The translations under genes were made by a program, and so were the position numbers. From Ruminococcus albus AD2013 (lineage in GTDB: Bacteria; Bacillota; Clostridia; Oscillospirales; Ruminococcaceae), in contig NZ_JAGS01000001.1 of NCBI RefSeq assembly GCF_000526775.1, forward strand, positions 2,480,001-2,544,000: DNA of 64,000 bases, written 5' to 3'. The notes under the pieces are model-generated. The model searched no databases and had not been told where the DNA came from. It saw only the letters and a list, made by a program, of their open reading frames with translations. Shown one piece after another: positions 33,591-42,807 of this stretch (its first letter is position 1; every line of letters starts with the position of its first letter).

Positions 33591-34580
33591 CTACTTTATC
33601 AGCTGTGTCGTCAGTATGTAAGCCGCAACGCGCATCACCGCTGCAAAAAGCATAGCTGCTGCGCCTGCACCTGTGACTAGCTGATTTACCCAGAAAACGT
33701 CGCCTGCCGAAACAGGATGAAGTGCATCGCCTATGCGCTGACGTCTTGTAAGCACACCGTTCCTGACTTCATCGCCGCCAAGCTGTATATCCAGCGCACC
33801 TGCGGCAACCGCCATAGTACAGCCCGAATTGGGGCTGGCAGAACGCTTTTTATCTCTGAGATATATCTCTTGAGCATTTTTCTTGTCCAATCTGAGGAAA
33901 GCTGCGTCCCAGCGCATAAAAGCTGCTGCAAGCCTTGCGGGTATGAACATTACTATATCATCAAGCTTTGCTGCCACACGTCCGAAGTGCAGATGTTCCT
34001 TGTCCCTGAATCCCACAGTGTTGTCCATTATGTTTACTACACGACAGAACACCGCGCCCGGTCCGCCGAAAAGGCACGCCCAGAACATGGGACCTACCAG
34101 CATATCCACCGCATTTTCCGAAGCCGTTTCAACTGCACATTTAGCACATTCCGAAGCGTCCATACCTGCGATATCACGGTCGGTGATATTTCTGAGATGT
34201 CTGCGGGCACCATCGGCATTGTTGGTCCTCAGTGCACGGAAAACGCCCATCAGCCCACGTCTCATTGCTTTGCCCGAGATAGACATCCAGCAAAGCAGAC
34301 CCTCTGCTATGATACCTACTATCACATTCAGCTTATAGCAAAGCAGAAGGAATGCCAGACTTGTGCCCATGCATATCAGCAGTGTCATGACTACCAGCAT
34401 TATCCCCGCCATATTCTGTGCATCGGGTGAATCCAGATACGCATTTTTAAGTATTACCTCCAGCTTTTTCACCATGCGCCTGACAAGCTCGGCAGGATAA
34501 AAACTGTTATTGGGGTCTCCCAGTATCATGTCCAGTGAAAACCCAAGCGCAAGCGCACACAATGAATTCATTATCATCAT
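33591..34580 (-). CDS. cobD: Adenosylcobinamide-phosphate synthase (CbiB/CobD)
   Basis: 329 residues, integral membrane. The N-terminus has LDMILGDPNNSFYP, the middle MDASECAKCAVETASENAVD, then NSGCTMAVAAGAL, all typical of CbiB/CobD. It joins aminopropanol phosphate to adenosylcobyric acid in cobalamin assembly. No other cobalamin gene is in the window. GGGAG lies ten bases before the first of three near ATGs. Its promoter (34650-34678) lies directly beside the IS insertion but is intact. Confidence 0.92.
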   Translation of the reverse strand: MMIMNSLCALALGFSLDMILGDPNNSFYPAELVRRMVKKLEVILKNAYLDSPDAQNMAGIMLVVMTLLICMGTSLAFLLLCYKLNVIVGIIAEGLLCWMSISGKAMRRGLMGVFRALRTNNADGARRHLRNITDRDIAGMDASECAKCAVETASENAVDMLVGPMFWACLFGGPGAVFCRVVNIMDNTVGFRDKEHLHFGRVAAKLDDIVMFIPARLAAAFMRWDAAFLRLDKKNAQEIYLRDKKRSASPNSGCTMAVAAGALDIQLGGDEVRNGVLTRRQRIGDALHPVSAGDVFWVNQLVTGAGAAAMLFAAVMRVAAYILTTQLIK

Positions 34581-34649
34581 AAACTTTTTTCTCCCATAAT
34601 ATGCCGTCTTTTTACCGACAGCAAAAGCTAAGTTTTGTCATATATAAAT

Positions 34650-34678
34650 ATTATAACATAAAACACTGCAATTGTAAA
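34650..34678 (-). promoter_or_regulatory. cobD promoter
   Basis: Minus strand TTTACA (34678-34673), 17-base spacer, TATAAT (34655-34650), with TG one base before the -10. The IS target duplication begins 10 bases upstream of the -35. Confidence 0.7.
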
Positions 34679-34687
34679 GCCCCGAAG

Positions 34688-34696
34688 CTTTTTGAG
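34688..34696. repeat. Target-site duplication, left copy
   Basis: CTTTTTGAG, identical to 35927-35935 on the other side of the IS. Confidence 0.85.
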
Positions 34697-35926
34697 CACG
34701 GAAATCAATTTTCAAAAATCACCCTCGAAATCATCAGCGGCTCCATAAGACATTCAAACATAAGTTTGGATATGGCGGCTTTAGAATTGTTCCGATTTTT
34801 AAAGTTCTTGATTAAATTTATCGCAGCTTTTCTGAACATATTCAGGCATTGCTGAACGTCTTTGTTTTCGACTCTGCACCAATCTTCTTCAAAATGAACA
34901 TCAAGCAGCCAGTGCATTGACTCAACTGACCATTCCATTCTTGCATGATGAAGGAGCTGTTCCGCTGTCATTTCGCGGCTTGAAAGGTAATAGTGCCATT
35001 CGCTCGAAGTGCCTTTTTTCGTTGCAAATTCAGTATGAATGGCTCCTATGCACTTCAGATTTTTCCACTCTTTTTTCTGTTCCAGCCAGTTGATATCTGT
35101 TGTTACATACGCTGTCCTTGTTTCAACTCTGCCACGGTTTTTCTCCGTTCTTGAAACTGTTTGCATAGTGTCTCTGAGAGAACTGTCCTGCACATAATCC
35201 TCGATATCTTTCTTCAAATTTGGGTGATTATCCTTAACGCAAAGCAGATAATCTGCCTTTTGTTTTACGATAATCTCAGCAGTTTCTTTCTGACAGTTCA
35301 GTGCATCCGCAACAACTATATTACCCTTTATTTTCAGTTCTTTCAGAAGCTCCTGCACCGCAGGTATCTCGTTGCTTTTATCGTCCGTGCTGCGTTGTGC
35401 CAGGGTCAATCCAAGTTCGCATACCTGTGCGCTGATGATGTGCAGAGGACTTTCGATCTTACTCATTTTAAGTGTCGAACAAACAGTTTTCCCGTCAAGA
35501 GAGATCGTCATACTTTTGGACTTTTCGGGCATAAATGAATAGACCCAATCCGCAAAACAGCGGTTGAGCGATTCGGGCTTGACATATTTCAGCAGGCTCA
35601 ATATCCAATAATAGCAAGGGACATGATCGATTCCGAATTTCTCCTTTAAGAATTCGCTTACTCTGTCATTTGTCGCCCATTGATGAATCTGATGAATGTT
35701 TCTAAGTCCACAGATACTTCCAAGAATTGCTATTGTAATGATATCGGGGATACTGCAAAAATAGCCGTCATATTCCTCATATAATTCAATATCTTCAAAA
35801 TACTCGGTTATTCCATTATTCATGCCTATATTATATCATTTTCCAGGTGCTCTGTCCAGTAATTTGTACAATCTGAAATATAAATGTAACTTTTGAAACC
35901 TGATTTTTTGAAAATTGATTTCCGTG
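34697..35926 (-). mobile_element. Complete ISAs1-family insertion sequence
   Basis: 1230 bases. The ends are inverted repeats: CACGGAAATCAATTTTCAAA at 34697 and its reverse complement ending at 35926, identical for the first 22 bases. A 9-base direct repeat CTTTTTGAG flanks the element. One transposase gene fills it. Removing the element and one repeat restores a plain spacer between the divergent cobD and dnaE promoters. The intact ends, target repeat and open frame suggest a recent insertion. Confidence 0.92.
34705..35823 (-). CDS. ISAs1-family DDE transposase
   Basis: 372 residues, full length for the ISAs1/H-repeat (YhhI) group. DDE residues are likely Asp110 in SLDGKTV, Asp173 in VADALNCQ and Glu301 in WSVESMHWLLDV, the last being the family's IEN/HWxLDV region. 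The N-terminal DDE_1-associated part has GYFCSIPDIITIAILG. The frame is unbroken, so the enzyme may be active. The coding region ends inside the left inverted repeat. Confidence 0.93.
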   Translation of the reverse strand: MNNGITEYFEDIELYEEYDGYFCSIPDIITIAILGSICGLRNIHQIHQWATNDRVSEFLKEKFGIDHVPCYYWILSLLKYVKPESLNRCFADWVYSFMPEKSKSMTISLDGKTVCSTLKMSKIESPLHIISAQVCELGLTLAQRSTDDKSNEIPAVQELLKELKIKGNIVVADALNCQKETAEIIVKQKADYLLCVKDNHPNLKKDIEDYVQDSSLRDTMQTVSRTEKNRGRVETRTAYVTTDINWLEQKKEWKNLKCIGAIHTEFATKKGTSSEWHYYLSSREMTAEQLLHHARMEWSVESMHWLLDVHFEEDWCRVENKDVQQCLNMFRKAAINLIKNFKNRNNSKAAISKLMFECLMEPLMISRVIFEN

Positions 35927-35935
35927 CTTTTTGAG
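35927..35935. repeat. Target-site duplication, right copy
   Basis: CTTTTTGAG, second copy of the repeat at 34688. Confidence 0.85.
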
Positions 35936-35966
35936 AATTCATGATCTGAAATAACTCATAGACCTA

Positions 35967-35995
35967 TTGGCAAATGCGGACAAATGTGCTATAAT
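35967..35995 (+). promoter_or_regulatory. dnaE promoter
   Basis: TTGGCA (35967-35972), 17-base spacer, TATAAT (35990-35995). The -35 is 31 bases from the IS target repeat, so the promoter survived the insertion. Confidence 0.75.
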
Positions 35996-36046
35996 ATAAA
36001 AGATATACTGATAATATCAAACAGCCATACCAAAGGAGGACTCCCC

Positions 36047-39000
36047 TTGCCCGATTTCGTTCATCTTCATCTGCACAGCGAATATTCACTGCTTGACGGC
36101 GCCTGCCGAATCGACAGGCTTGCCGCACGTCTTAAAGAAGTGGGGCAGACTGCCTGTGCAGTCACAGACCACGGCAATATGTTCGCGGAGATAGAATTCT
36201 ATAATACAATGAAAGCCGCGGGGATAAAACCCATACTGGGCTGTGAGGTATACGTGGCTCAGGGCAGCCATGAGGATAAGGATCACCGTGGAGGCAAGCC
36301 CTATCATCTGATACTCCTCTGCGAGAACGAAACAGGCTACCGCAATCTGATAAAGCTGGTATCACTGGGCTACACCGAGGGCTTTTACAGCCGACCACGA
36401 ATAGACCTTGAACTTTTGAGAAAGTACCACGATGGTCTGATATGCCTTTCGGGGTGCATAGCAGGAGAGCTTGCACGGAAGATAACCAACGGCAACTACA
36501 AAGGCGCTGTGGAAACTGCCAAACTCTACAGCGATATCTTCGGTGAAAATAACTATTTCATTGAGATACAGAAACACCGCGACCCTGTCGAGCAAAGGGT
36601 AATGCCCTCGCTGATACGTCTCGCTGACGAAACAGGCATACCCCTCTGCCTTACCAATGACTGCCACTATCTGAGGCGTGAGGATTCTCAGGCACAGCAG
36701 GTGCTGATGTGCATATCAACCGCCACCACCACTGATGACCCCGCAATATCTTTTGCAAGCGACGAGTTCTATGTTAAGTCAGCCGATGAGATGGCTGAAC
36801 TTTTCCCCGCCCTGCCGGAAGCTATGCTGAACACCGTCCGCATTGCGGATAGGTGCAACGTTGAAATAAAATTCGGAAGCACGGTACTGCCTTACTTTGG
36901 AATTGAGGGAGTAAATGACAACGCAGAATACCTACGCAATATGTGCCGTGAGGGGCTTTACAGGCGCTACGGCGAGCCCTCACAAGAAGCCATTGAACGG
37001 ATGGAATACGAGCTTTCCGTCATAAACGGCATGGGCTATACCGACTACTACCTGATAGTCTGGGATTTCATAAACTATGCCAAAAGCCACGATATCCCTG
37101 TTGGTCCCGGAAGAGGTTCGGGCGCGGGAAGCCTTTGCGCTTACTGTATCGGCATAACCGATATCGACCCGCTGAAATACGACCTGCTGTTCGAGCGTTT
37201 CCTCAACCCCGAAAGAGTCACCATGCCCGACTTTGATATCGACTTCTGCGTTGAGGGCAGACAGAGGGTCATAGATTACGTTGTTGAAAAATACGGTGCC
37301 GACCATGTTGCACAGATAGCGACCTTCGGTACGTTGGGCGCAAAACAGGCGCTCCGCGATGTTGCAAGGACTATGGGCGAGCCCTATGCCACAGGTGACA
37401 GGCTTGCAAAAGCCGCGCCGCGTTCAATGGCGCTTAGTGTTTCGGTGGAAAAGATACCCGAGCTGAGAGATATGTACAACAGCGATATGAAGCTCAGGAA
37501 AATAATCGACACCGCCATACTCATCGAGGGTATGCCAAGAAATGTATCCACCCATGCGGCAGGTGTAGTTATAACGAAAGAATCCGTTGATTTCTATGTG
37601 CCGCTGTACGCCCGCGACGGCGCTGTATCGACCCAGTACACCATGACGGTACTTGAACGGCTGGGACTTCTGAAAATAGATTTTCTTGGGCTTAGCAACC
37701 TCACGATAATAAAGCACTGCTGTGACGAGATAAAAAAGACTCACCCCGATTTTGATATCGAGCATATCCCGCTGGACGACAAAGCGGTATATGATATGCT
37801 CTCCCGCGGTGAGACTGAGGGCGTTTTCCAGTTTGAATCAGGAGGTATGACGGCTACTATCATGAAGCTTCGTCCATCCGGTATAGAAGACCTCATCGCG
37901 GTGCTTTCGCTGTACCGTCCGGGACCTATGGATTCGATACCAAACTATATCCGCTGTCGTCATGACCCAAAACTCGTGAGCTACAAGCACCCCATGCTGA
38001 AACCGATACTGGAAGTCACCTACGGCTGTATAGTTTATCAGGAACAGGTCATGCAGATATTCCGCTCGCTGGCGGGATACTCTTTCGCAAGAGCTGACCT
38101 TGTAAGGCGAGCTATGTCAAAGAAAAAGGCAGATGTGCTTGAAAACGAGCGCAAAGCTTTCATATGGGGCGATGATGATGTCTGCGGCGCGGTGGCAAAC
38201 GGTGTTCCCGAAAAGACCGCCAACGAGATATTCGATGAAATGACAAGCTTTGCAAGCTACGCTTTCAACAAATCCCACGCGGCGGCTTACGCTACTGTTG
38301 CTTACAGGACGGCTTATCTGAAATGTCACTTCTTTAAGGAGTATTTTTCATCGCTGATGACAGATGCCATAAATGAAAGCACTGAGAAGCTCTACGGTTA
38401 TATTTCAGCCGTTAAAAAGCGGGGTGTGGCAGTACTTCCGCCCGATATCAACAGAAGTATGAGCGGTTTCGCAGGAGAAGGCGATTCCATACGTTTCGGA
38501 CTTCTGGGGATAAAGGGTCTGGGAAGCAATTCCATCGCTTCGATTATAAGGGAGAGGTCGCTGGGTGGAGACTTTGTCAGCCTGCAGGACTTCTGCCGAC
38601 GTATGCAGGGCAGAGATATCCACACCAAGACAGCTGAAGCACTGATAAAAGCGGGGGCGATGGATTCTCTGCCGCTGAACAGGCATGAAAAGCTGATAAA
38701 CTGCGAAGTGATACTTGGTGACCTCAGCAGGTCGGCAAATGACAGACTGGAGGGGCAGCTGGACTTTTTCGGCGGCGGTACCGCAGGAAGCAGTCTTGAG
38801 AAGCCCATCATAGATGCAGAGGAGTTTTCATCTGAAGAACTACTCGCTTTTGAGCATGAAGCGCTGGGAATGTATCTTTCAGCCCACCCCATAGACCCCT
38901 GCGAACCCTTTGCAAAAGCGGCGGGATTTACAGCAGTGAGGACTATACTTGATGCGGGACCGAGCGGCGAGGGCAAGACCGCGGATATACTCGTCATGGT

Positions 39001-39469
39001 GACGAAGAAACGCGCTTTTACCACTAAAAAGGGAGATATGATGTGCTTTGCCGCCTGCGAGGACAAAACAGGCGAGATAGAAATGGTTGTATTCCCGAAA
39101 GTATACCTTGCGACAGGCAAGCTGATAAGCGAGAACGCCGTTCTCCACGTAAGGGGCAAAGTCTCGGTCAAAGACGACGAGCCACCGAAGATAATGGCTG
39201 ACCTTGTGGAAACGGGAGAAAGATTTGTAACACAGGCACTTGGCAGAGGGATATGTCTGCGGCTGGATTCAAGGGACAAGCCTCGGCTTGAAGCGTTAAG
39301 TGCGGCGGCACATAAATATGCCAGCGAGAGCGGCACCGGTCTGACGGTCTATTTTTCAGACCTGAACCGCCGAACCGCCATAAAGGGCGCCCGCAGGATA
39401 CGCATAAACGACAGGATAATGAACGAACTCACCGAGATAGTCGGCGAGGGCAACACAGCATTCGGATAA
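36047..39469 (+). CDS. dnaE: DNA polymerase III subunit alpha, DnaE type
   Basis: 1140 residues from TTG at 36047, chosen because AAGGAGGA lies six bases upstream and the PHP domain starts right there (PDFVHLHLHSEYSLLDGA); in-frame codons upstream have no ribosome site. PHP domain about 1-270 (TDHGNM), polymerase palm with GPGRGSGAGS and the catalytic PDFDIDF, a helix-hairpin-helix region, and a C-terminal OB fold. It lacks the internal 3'-5' exonuclease of PolC. In Firmicutes DnaE works with PolC at the replication fork. A 55-residue gene follows after 12 bases. Confidence 0.96.
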   Translation: MPDFVHLHLHSEYSLLDGACRIDRLAARLKEVGQTACAVTDHGNMFAEIEFYNTMKAAGIKPILGCEVYVAQGSHEDKDHRGGKPYHLILLCENETGYRNLIKLVSLGYTEGFYSRPRIDLELLRKYHDGLICLSGCIAGELARKITNGNYKGAVETAKLYSDIFGENNYFIEIQKHRDPVEQRVMPSLIRLADETGIPLCLTNDCHYLRREDSQAQQVLMCISTATTTDDPAISFASDEFYVKSADEMAELFPALPEAMLNTVRIADRCNVEIKFGSTVLPYFGIEGVNDNAEYLRNMCREGLYRRYGEPSQEAIERMEYELSVINGMGYTDYYLIVWDFINYAKSHDIPVGPGRGSGAGSLCAYCIGITDIDPLKYDLLFERFLNPERVTMPDFDIDFCVEGRQRVIDYVVEKYGADHVAQIATFGTLGAKQALRDVARTMGEPYATGDRLAKAAPRSMALSVSVEKIPELRDMYNSDMKLRKIIDTAILIEGMPRNVSTHAAGVVITKESVDFYVPLYARDGAVSTQYTMTVLERLGLLKIDFLGLSNLTIIKHCCDEIKKTHPDFDIEHIPLDDKAVYDMLSRGETEGVFQFESGGMTATIMKLRPSGIEDLIAVLSLYRPGPMDSIPNYIRCRHDPKLVSYKHPMLKPILEVTYGCIVYQEQVMQIFRSLAGYSFARADLVRRAMSKKKADVLENERKAFIWGDDDVCGAVANGVPEKTANEIFDEMTSFASYAFNKSHAAAYATVAYRTAYLKCHFFKEYFSSLMTDAINESTEKLYGYISAVKKRGVAVLPPDINRSMSGFAGEGDSIRFGLLGIKGLGSNSIASIIRERSLGGDFVSLQDFCRRMQGRDIHTKTAEALIKAGAMDSLPLNRHEKLINCEVILGDLSRSANDRLEGQLDFFGGGTAGSSLEKPIIDAEEFSSEELLAFEHEALGMYLSAHPIDPCEPFAKAAGFTAVRTILDAGPSGEGKTADILVMVTKKRAFTTKKGDMMCFAACEDKTGEIEMVVFPKVYLATGKLISENAVLHVRGKVSVKDDEPPKIMADLVETGERFVTQALGRGICLRLDSRDKPRLEALSAAAHKYASESGTGLTVYFSDLNRRTAIKGARRIRINDRIMNELTEIVGEGNTAFG

Positions 39470-39481
39470 GGAGAGAAAACT

Positions 39482-39649
39482 ATGGGACCTATAATATACA
39501 AAGTAGCAAGGATAGACGGCGATTACGCTCATCTTACAAACACAGAAACAGGCGAGGATATCCTCGTTGCAATGGCGCTTCTGCCCGATGAAACAGATGA
39601 GGGCATGGTACTCCGCTGGGAGAATTTTGAATACAGCGTTGAGGGATAA
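39482..39649 (+). CDS. Small DUF3006-like protein
   Basis: 55 residues. AAGGAGA precedes the ATG at 39482; stop TAA at 39647. It reads YKVARIDGDYAHL, then LLPDETDEGMVLRW and ends EYSVEG. This follows the DUF3006 plan (DRxEGdyAvle...LPxgakEGdvl), a small all-beta protein of unknown role. It starts 12 bases after dnaE and is probably cotranscribed with it. Confidence 0.75.
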   Translation: MGPIIYKVARIDGDYAHLTNTETGEDILVAMALLPDETDEGMVLRWENFEYSVEG

Positions 39650-39697
39650 AAGTACCTTCTGCAAATATGACATATGAAATAATTTGTTTCAGATGTC

Positions 39698-39726
39698 TTT
39701 ACTTTTGTTTGTTGTTATGGTATAAT
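39698..39726 (+). promoter_or_regulatory. Promoter of yqeG
   Basis: TTTACT (39698-39703), 17-base spacer, TATAAT (39721-39726) with an extended -10 TGG. Confidence 0.6.
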
Positions 39727-39758
39727 ATCTTTATAAGATAAAAAACTAAGGTGGATTT

Positions 39759-40250
39759 ATGATATTTTTTTTCAAACCGACATTTGTTTTCGACAAGGTA
39801 AAGGATATTACTCCGGATTTTCTTAAAAAGCATGGTATAAAAGGGCTTCTGCTCGATCTTGACAACACGTTGACCACACACAACAATCCTGTGGTGCCGC
39901 AGTCAAGCCTTGATTGGATAGAGCTTATGAAGCAGAACGGTGTAAAGCTTATGATAGTATCCAACAACCATGCACCGAGAGTAACGCCCTTTGCTCAGCA
40001 GCTGGGTATCGACTTTGAGTGCGAGGGCGCTAAGCCCCTGACTTTCGGTTACAGCAGAGCAATAAAACGCCTGGGGCTGAAAAAAAGCGAGGTAGCCGCC
40101 GTGGGTGACCAGATATTCACGGATATAATGGGTTCAAACCTCAAGGGGATTCGCTCTTTCTTTGTATTTCCCATCAAGCCCGAAGAAAGCCTGCCTTTCA
40201 GGTTCAAGAGAGCCTGCGAGAAACCGTTTTTGCCGAAGCTGAGTAAGTAA
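39759..40250 (+). CDS. yqeG: YqeG family HAD-type phosphatase
   Basis: 163 residues. HAD motif I is DLDNTL (33-38), motif II VSNN (67-70), motif III the Lys in GAKPL, and motif IV VGDQIFTDI. This is the short IIIA subclass without a cap, as in YqeG of Bacillus; the substrate is not established. AAGGTGG precedes the ATG. The next gene starts 43 bases downstream. Confidence 0.9.
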   Translation: MIFFFKPTFVFDKVKDITPDFLKKHGIKGLLLDLDNTLTTHNNPVVPQSSLDWIELMKQNGVKLMIVSNNHAPRVTPFAQQLGIDFECEGAKPLTFGYSRAIKRLGLKKSEVAAVGDQIFTDIMGSNLKGIRSFFVFPIKPEESLPFRFKRACEKPFLPKLSK

Positions 40251-40293
40251 CTTACGGTCGGAATGACCGAATAAATAAACGGAGGTATGTAAC

Positions 40294-40485
40294 ATGAGTG
40301 ATTTTTTCAGAGAACTTATAGGTGTTAAGTGCAACTTTGCTACCAATGACGGTGAGTACCGCAATTATGTGCTGAGAGATATCTCAAACGAATGGATAGT
40401 TGTTGAAAAAGGCACAGAATCGGTATATCTCAATCTGTCTCACGTTATTTCCATCAAAGTTGCAACCAACAAGGATGAAGCATGA
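40294..40485 (+). CDS. Small conserved protein of unknown function
   Basis: 63 residues; CGGAGGT precedes the ATG. The pattern of strands (GVKCNFATND, YVLRDISNEWIVVEKG, VYLNLSHVISIKVA) suggests a small Sm-like or SH3-like barrel. No family recognised with certainty. It closes the yqeG unit with a terminator 20 bases later. Confidence 0.75.
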   Translation: MSDFFRELIGVKCNFATNDGEYRNYVLRDISNEWIVVEKGTESVYLNLSHVISIKVATNKDEA

Positions 40486-40505
40486 TCTTATGACCTCGGA
40501 CAGCA

Positions 40506-40540
40506 AAAGCCCGTGCACTGCGCACGGGCTTTCTTATTTT
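40506..40540. terminator. Bidirectional terminator
   Basis: AAAGCCCGTGC (40506-40516) / GCACGGGCTTT (40522-40532), then TTCTTATTTT; serves the yqeG unit and the convergent transglutaminase lipoprotein. Confidence 0.88.
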
Positions 40541-40541
40541 A

Positions 40542-41573
40542 TCAGAATACAAACATATATCCTGCGGCGGCTACCTTATCGCCTATCTGTATGCGCTGCC
40601 ATTGGCATATGCAGCTGCCGTGTTTTTTTGAGAACTCTTTCTGTGCATTTTTTAGCATATCTCCGCCTATCTGTGATGCAGTGAGATACTTCTCTGAGCT
40701 GTCGGCTTTTTCAAGCGACCAGCCCTCAGTATCTTCGGGAATGATATACACATTCATGGAACGCTTATTAAATGCAGATTCCATGGCATTTACTATATCC
40801 TCTGTGGATTTTACTGTCAAAAGTTCATGTGCGGCATAACTGTCCTCATCGGTATCGCATACAGGGTCGCTGCTGCTGTCCCAGAGATGTCGGTCAGCCA
40901 TTATCTCCTTGGAGGTATTGAAATACTTGTGCTGCTCGGGTCTGCCATCTTTATCGGGTATAGGGTCGTCCCAGGTGACATCCATATAATACCAATGACC
41001 GTTTATCTGAACCATGTTCCATGCGTGTGCCTCATTATCATCAGCAGCGGCAAGTGTCGAAGTACAGGGTATCTCCAGCATATCCATGAACATATTGAAA
41101 GTAGTGGTATACCCGCTGCATATGCATTTGCCGTCAACAAGTGCGCCGTAGGGGTCGGCTGCGTGCTCACCATGGTCTTCAAATATACCGAGCATATTTA
41201 TATCATAGGTAACGTTCTGCACGATAAAATCGTGTATCGCAAGTTCCTTGGCGTAATCGTCCATGCCGTCGGTGATAACTTCATCGATAACATACGATGC
41301 CCTCTTGTATATCTCTGTCTGTATATCATCCAGACCGGAGGGGTCGCCTGCAAGATACGCCTGTGATATCGGTGTCCAGTCATAGAGAGTGTCTTCCTCA
41401 TCACCGGTGGTATCCTCATCGGAGGTCGGAGTGTCATCTGCCTTGGCGGTGGCTGCTGTTGTTTCAGCAGTGCTTTCCTCTGCCAAACTGTTTTCTGCTT
41501 TTTCAGGTGTTTCCGAACAACTGCCCAGCATGAGCGCTGCCGCCAGTATTGCTATCGTTTTGCTTCTTCTCAT
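40542..41573 (-). CDS. Transglutaminase-like lipoprotein
   Basis: 343 residues. Lipobox LGSC (Cys19), acidic/Thr-rich linker to about 62. The transglutaminase-like (papain-fold) domain has Cys152 (KCICSGY), His183 (EAHAWN) and Asp198 (YYMDVTWDD), so the triad is complete. About 130 further residues follow with no recognised fold. Bacterial members are often proteases or amidases rather than cross-linkers. Third in transcription order of a three-gene minus-strand set; 19 bases separate it from the dockerin paralogue upstream (AGGAG ribosome site). Confidence 0.87.
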   Translation of the reverse strand: MRRSKTIAILAAALMLGSCSETPEKAENSLAEESTAETTAATAKADDTPTSDEDTTGDEEDTLYDWTPISQAYLAGDPSGLDDIQTEIYKRASYVIDEVITDGMDDYAKELAIHDFIVQNVTYDINMLGIFEDHGEHAADPYGALVDGKCICSGYTTTFNMFMDMLEIPCTSTLAAADDNEAHAWNMVQINGHWYYMDVTWDDPIPDKDGRPEQHKYFNTSKEIMADRHLWDSSSDPVCDTDEDSYAAHELLTVKSTEDIVNAMESAFNKRSMNVYIIPEDTEGWSLEKADSSEKYLTASQIGGDMLKNAQKEFSKKHGSCICQWQRIQIGDKVAAAGYMFVF

Positions 41574-41592
41574 CTTTTATTCTCCTGTCTTT

Positions 41593-42738
41593 CTATTTTG
41601 CCTTGCCTTTAACAATGGCTGCTATCTTTGTTAGGTCAGTGATATTCACTTTGCCATCACTATTCATATCGGCATATTTAAAGTTTTCTTCATTGAGTTT
41701 CTTCAAACCTTTTATACTTGCAGCGGTAATTGTGATATCGGTAATATTGATAAACCCGTCGCCGTTGACATCACCCTTTGCTCTGGACTTTGTTAACTTC
41801 GAGATGTCGTAATCAGTTTCAGAGATATCCTGAAGTTCAATAAAGAACCTCATGGGATCTTCGGTCGGTACATCTACTGTATGGTCTTTGCTCATGGTGT
41901 TTTCGCCCTTTGCAAAGTAGAAATCGGTCTCCAGCACATCGTCCCAGGTGCAGTCAACATAATAGCATTTGCCATCGTCCATTCTTACAGCGTTCCATGC
42001 ATGGTCGCCGCCTTCTGCTATTCCCGAAACGATATAATTATCGATATCAAGATAGTTCAGCACAGCCTGATATACCCTTGCATAGCATTCACAAACGCCC
42101 TTGCCGTTCTGGCAGGCACCAAGAACATTGTGTGCCCAGGCATCACGCGAAGGAGCACCGTATGTGTCACGTGCAAATTCCAGATCTTCATTTATAGTAT
42201 CATGTACTATCTTTGCTTTTTCATAAACCGAGTCTGCGTCTTCGGCTTTATCGGCTACACTTATGATATAATCCATTATATCCTGCTGAGCTTTTGCCCT
42301 TGTTCTGCCCTGTGCATAGCTGCTGTCGGATATCAGATAAAAATTTGTCTTATCCCCTGCCATCATACAATCAGTAAAATAATAAAGGGGAAAATCGTTT
42401 CTGAAAGTCAGGTAGACAATACCGACAGTATCATAATCGAGATCACCATAGGGAATAGAGGCATAGGTGTGATATACCGATATCTTGCCAAGGTTTCTGT
42501 CGGTATCTAACCAGAGCTCTGCAGCTGCTTTGCACATACTGTCGTAGGCCGCCTGCAGTGCCGCGCCGTTTTCCATAGTACCCAGATATTCATAGCCTGC
42601 CCTGCTGCTGCAGTCCATCAGAAAATTGCTGCTGTCCTCAGCGGCAGGTATACCCGCTGCGGCGGCACTTATGCCCCATGCGACAGGATCCAGTGTCATT
42701 ACCGCTGCTGCGGCAAGTGCAATTATCTTCATTTTCAT
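41593..42738 (-). CDS. Secreted transglutaminase-like protein with C-terminal dockerin
   Basis: 381 residues. Signal peptide to about 28. The transglutaminase-like domain has Cys216 (GVCECYA), His246 (GDHAWN) and Asp262 (YYVDCTWDD), triad complete. The dockerin (about 321-380) has loops GDVNGDGFINITD and ADMNSDGKVNITD; its first helix is TAASIKGLKK, less like the others. AAGGAGAG precedes the ATG. The protein should sit in the cellulosome and act on proteins or peptides there. Confidence 0.9.
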   Translation of the reverse strand: MKMKIIALAAAAVMTLDPVAWGISAAAAGIPAAEDSSNFLMDCSSRAGYEYLGTMENGAALQAAYDSMCKAAAELWLDTDRNLGKISVYHTYASIPYGDLDYDTVGIVYLTFRNDFPLYYFTDCMMAGDKTNFYLISDSSYAQGRTRAKAQQDIMDYIISVADKAEDADSVYEKAKIVHDTINEDLEFARDTYGAPSRDAWAHNVLGACQNGKGVCECYARVYQAVLNYLDIDNYIVSGIAEGGDHAWNAVRMDDGKCYYVDCTWDDVLETDFYFAKGENTMSKDHTVDVPTEDPMRFFIELQDISETDYDISKLTKSRAKGDVNGDGFINITDITITAASIKGLKKLNEENFKYADMNSDGKVNITDLTKIAAIVKGKAK

Positions 42739-42807
42739 TTCTACTCTCTCCTTACTGAGTCGGGAATGTCATTTACTGAAAAAAACGCAGGTGCGGTAAG
42801 AATGTGA

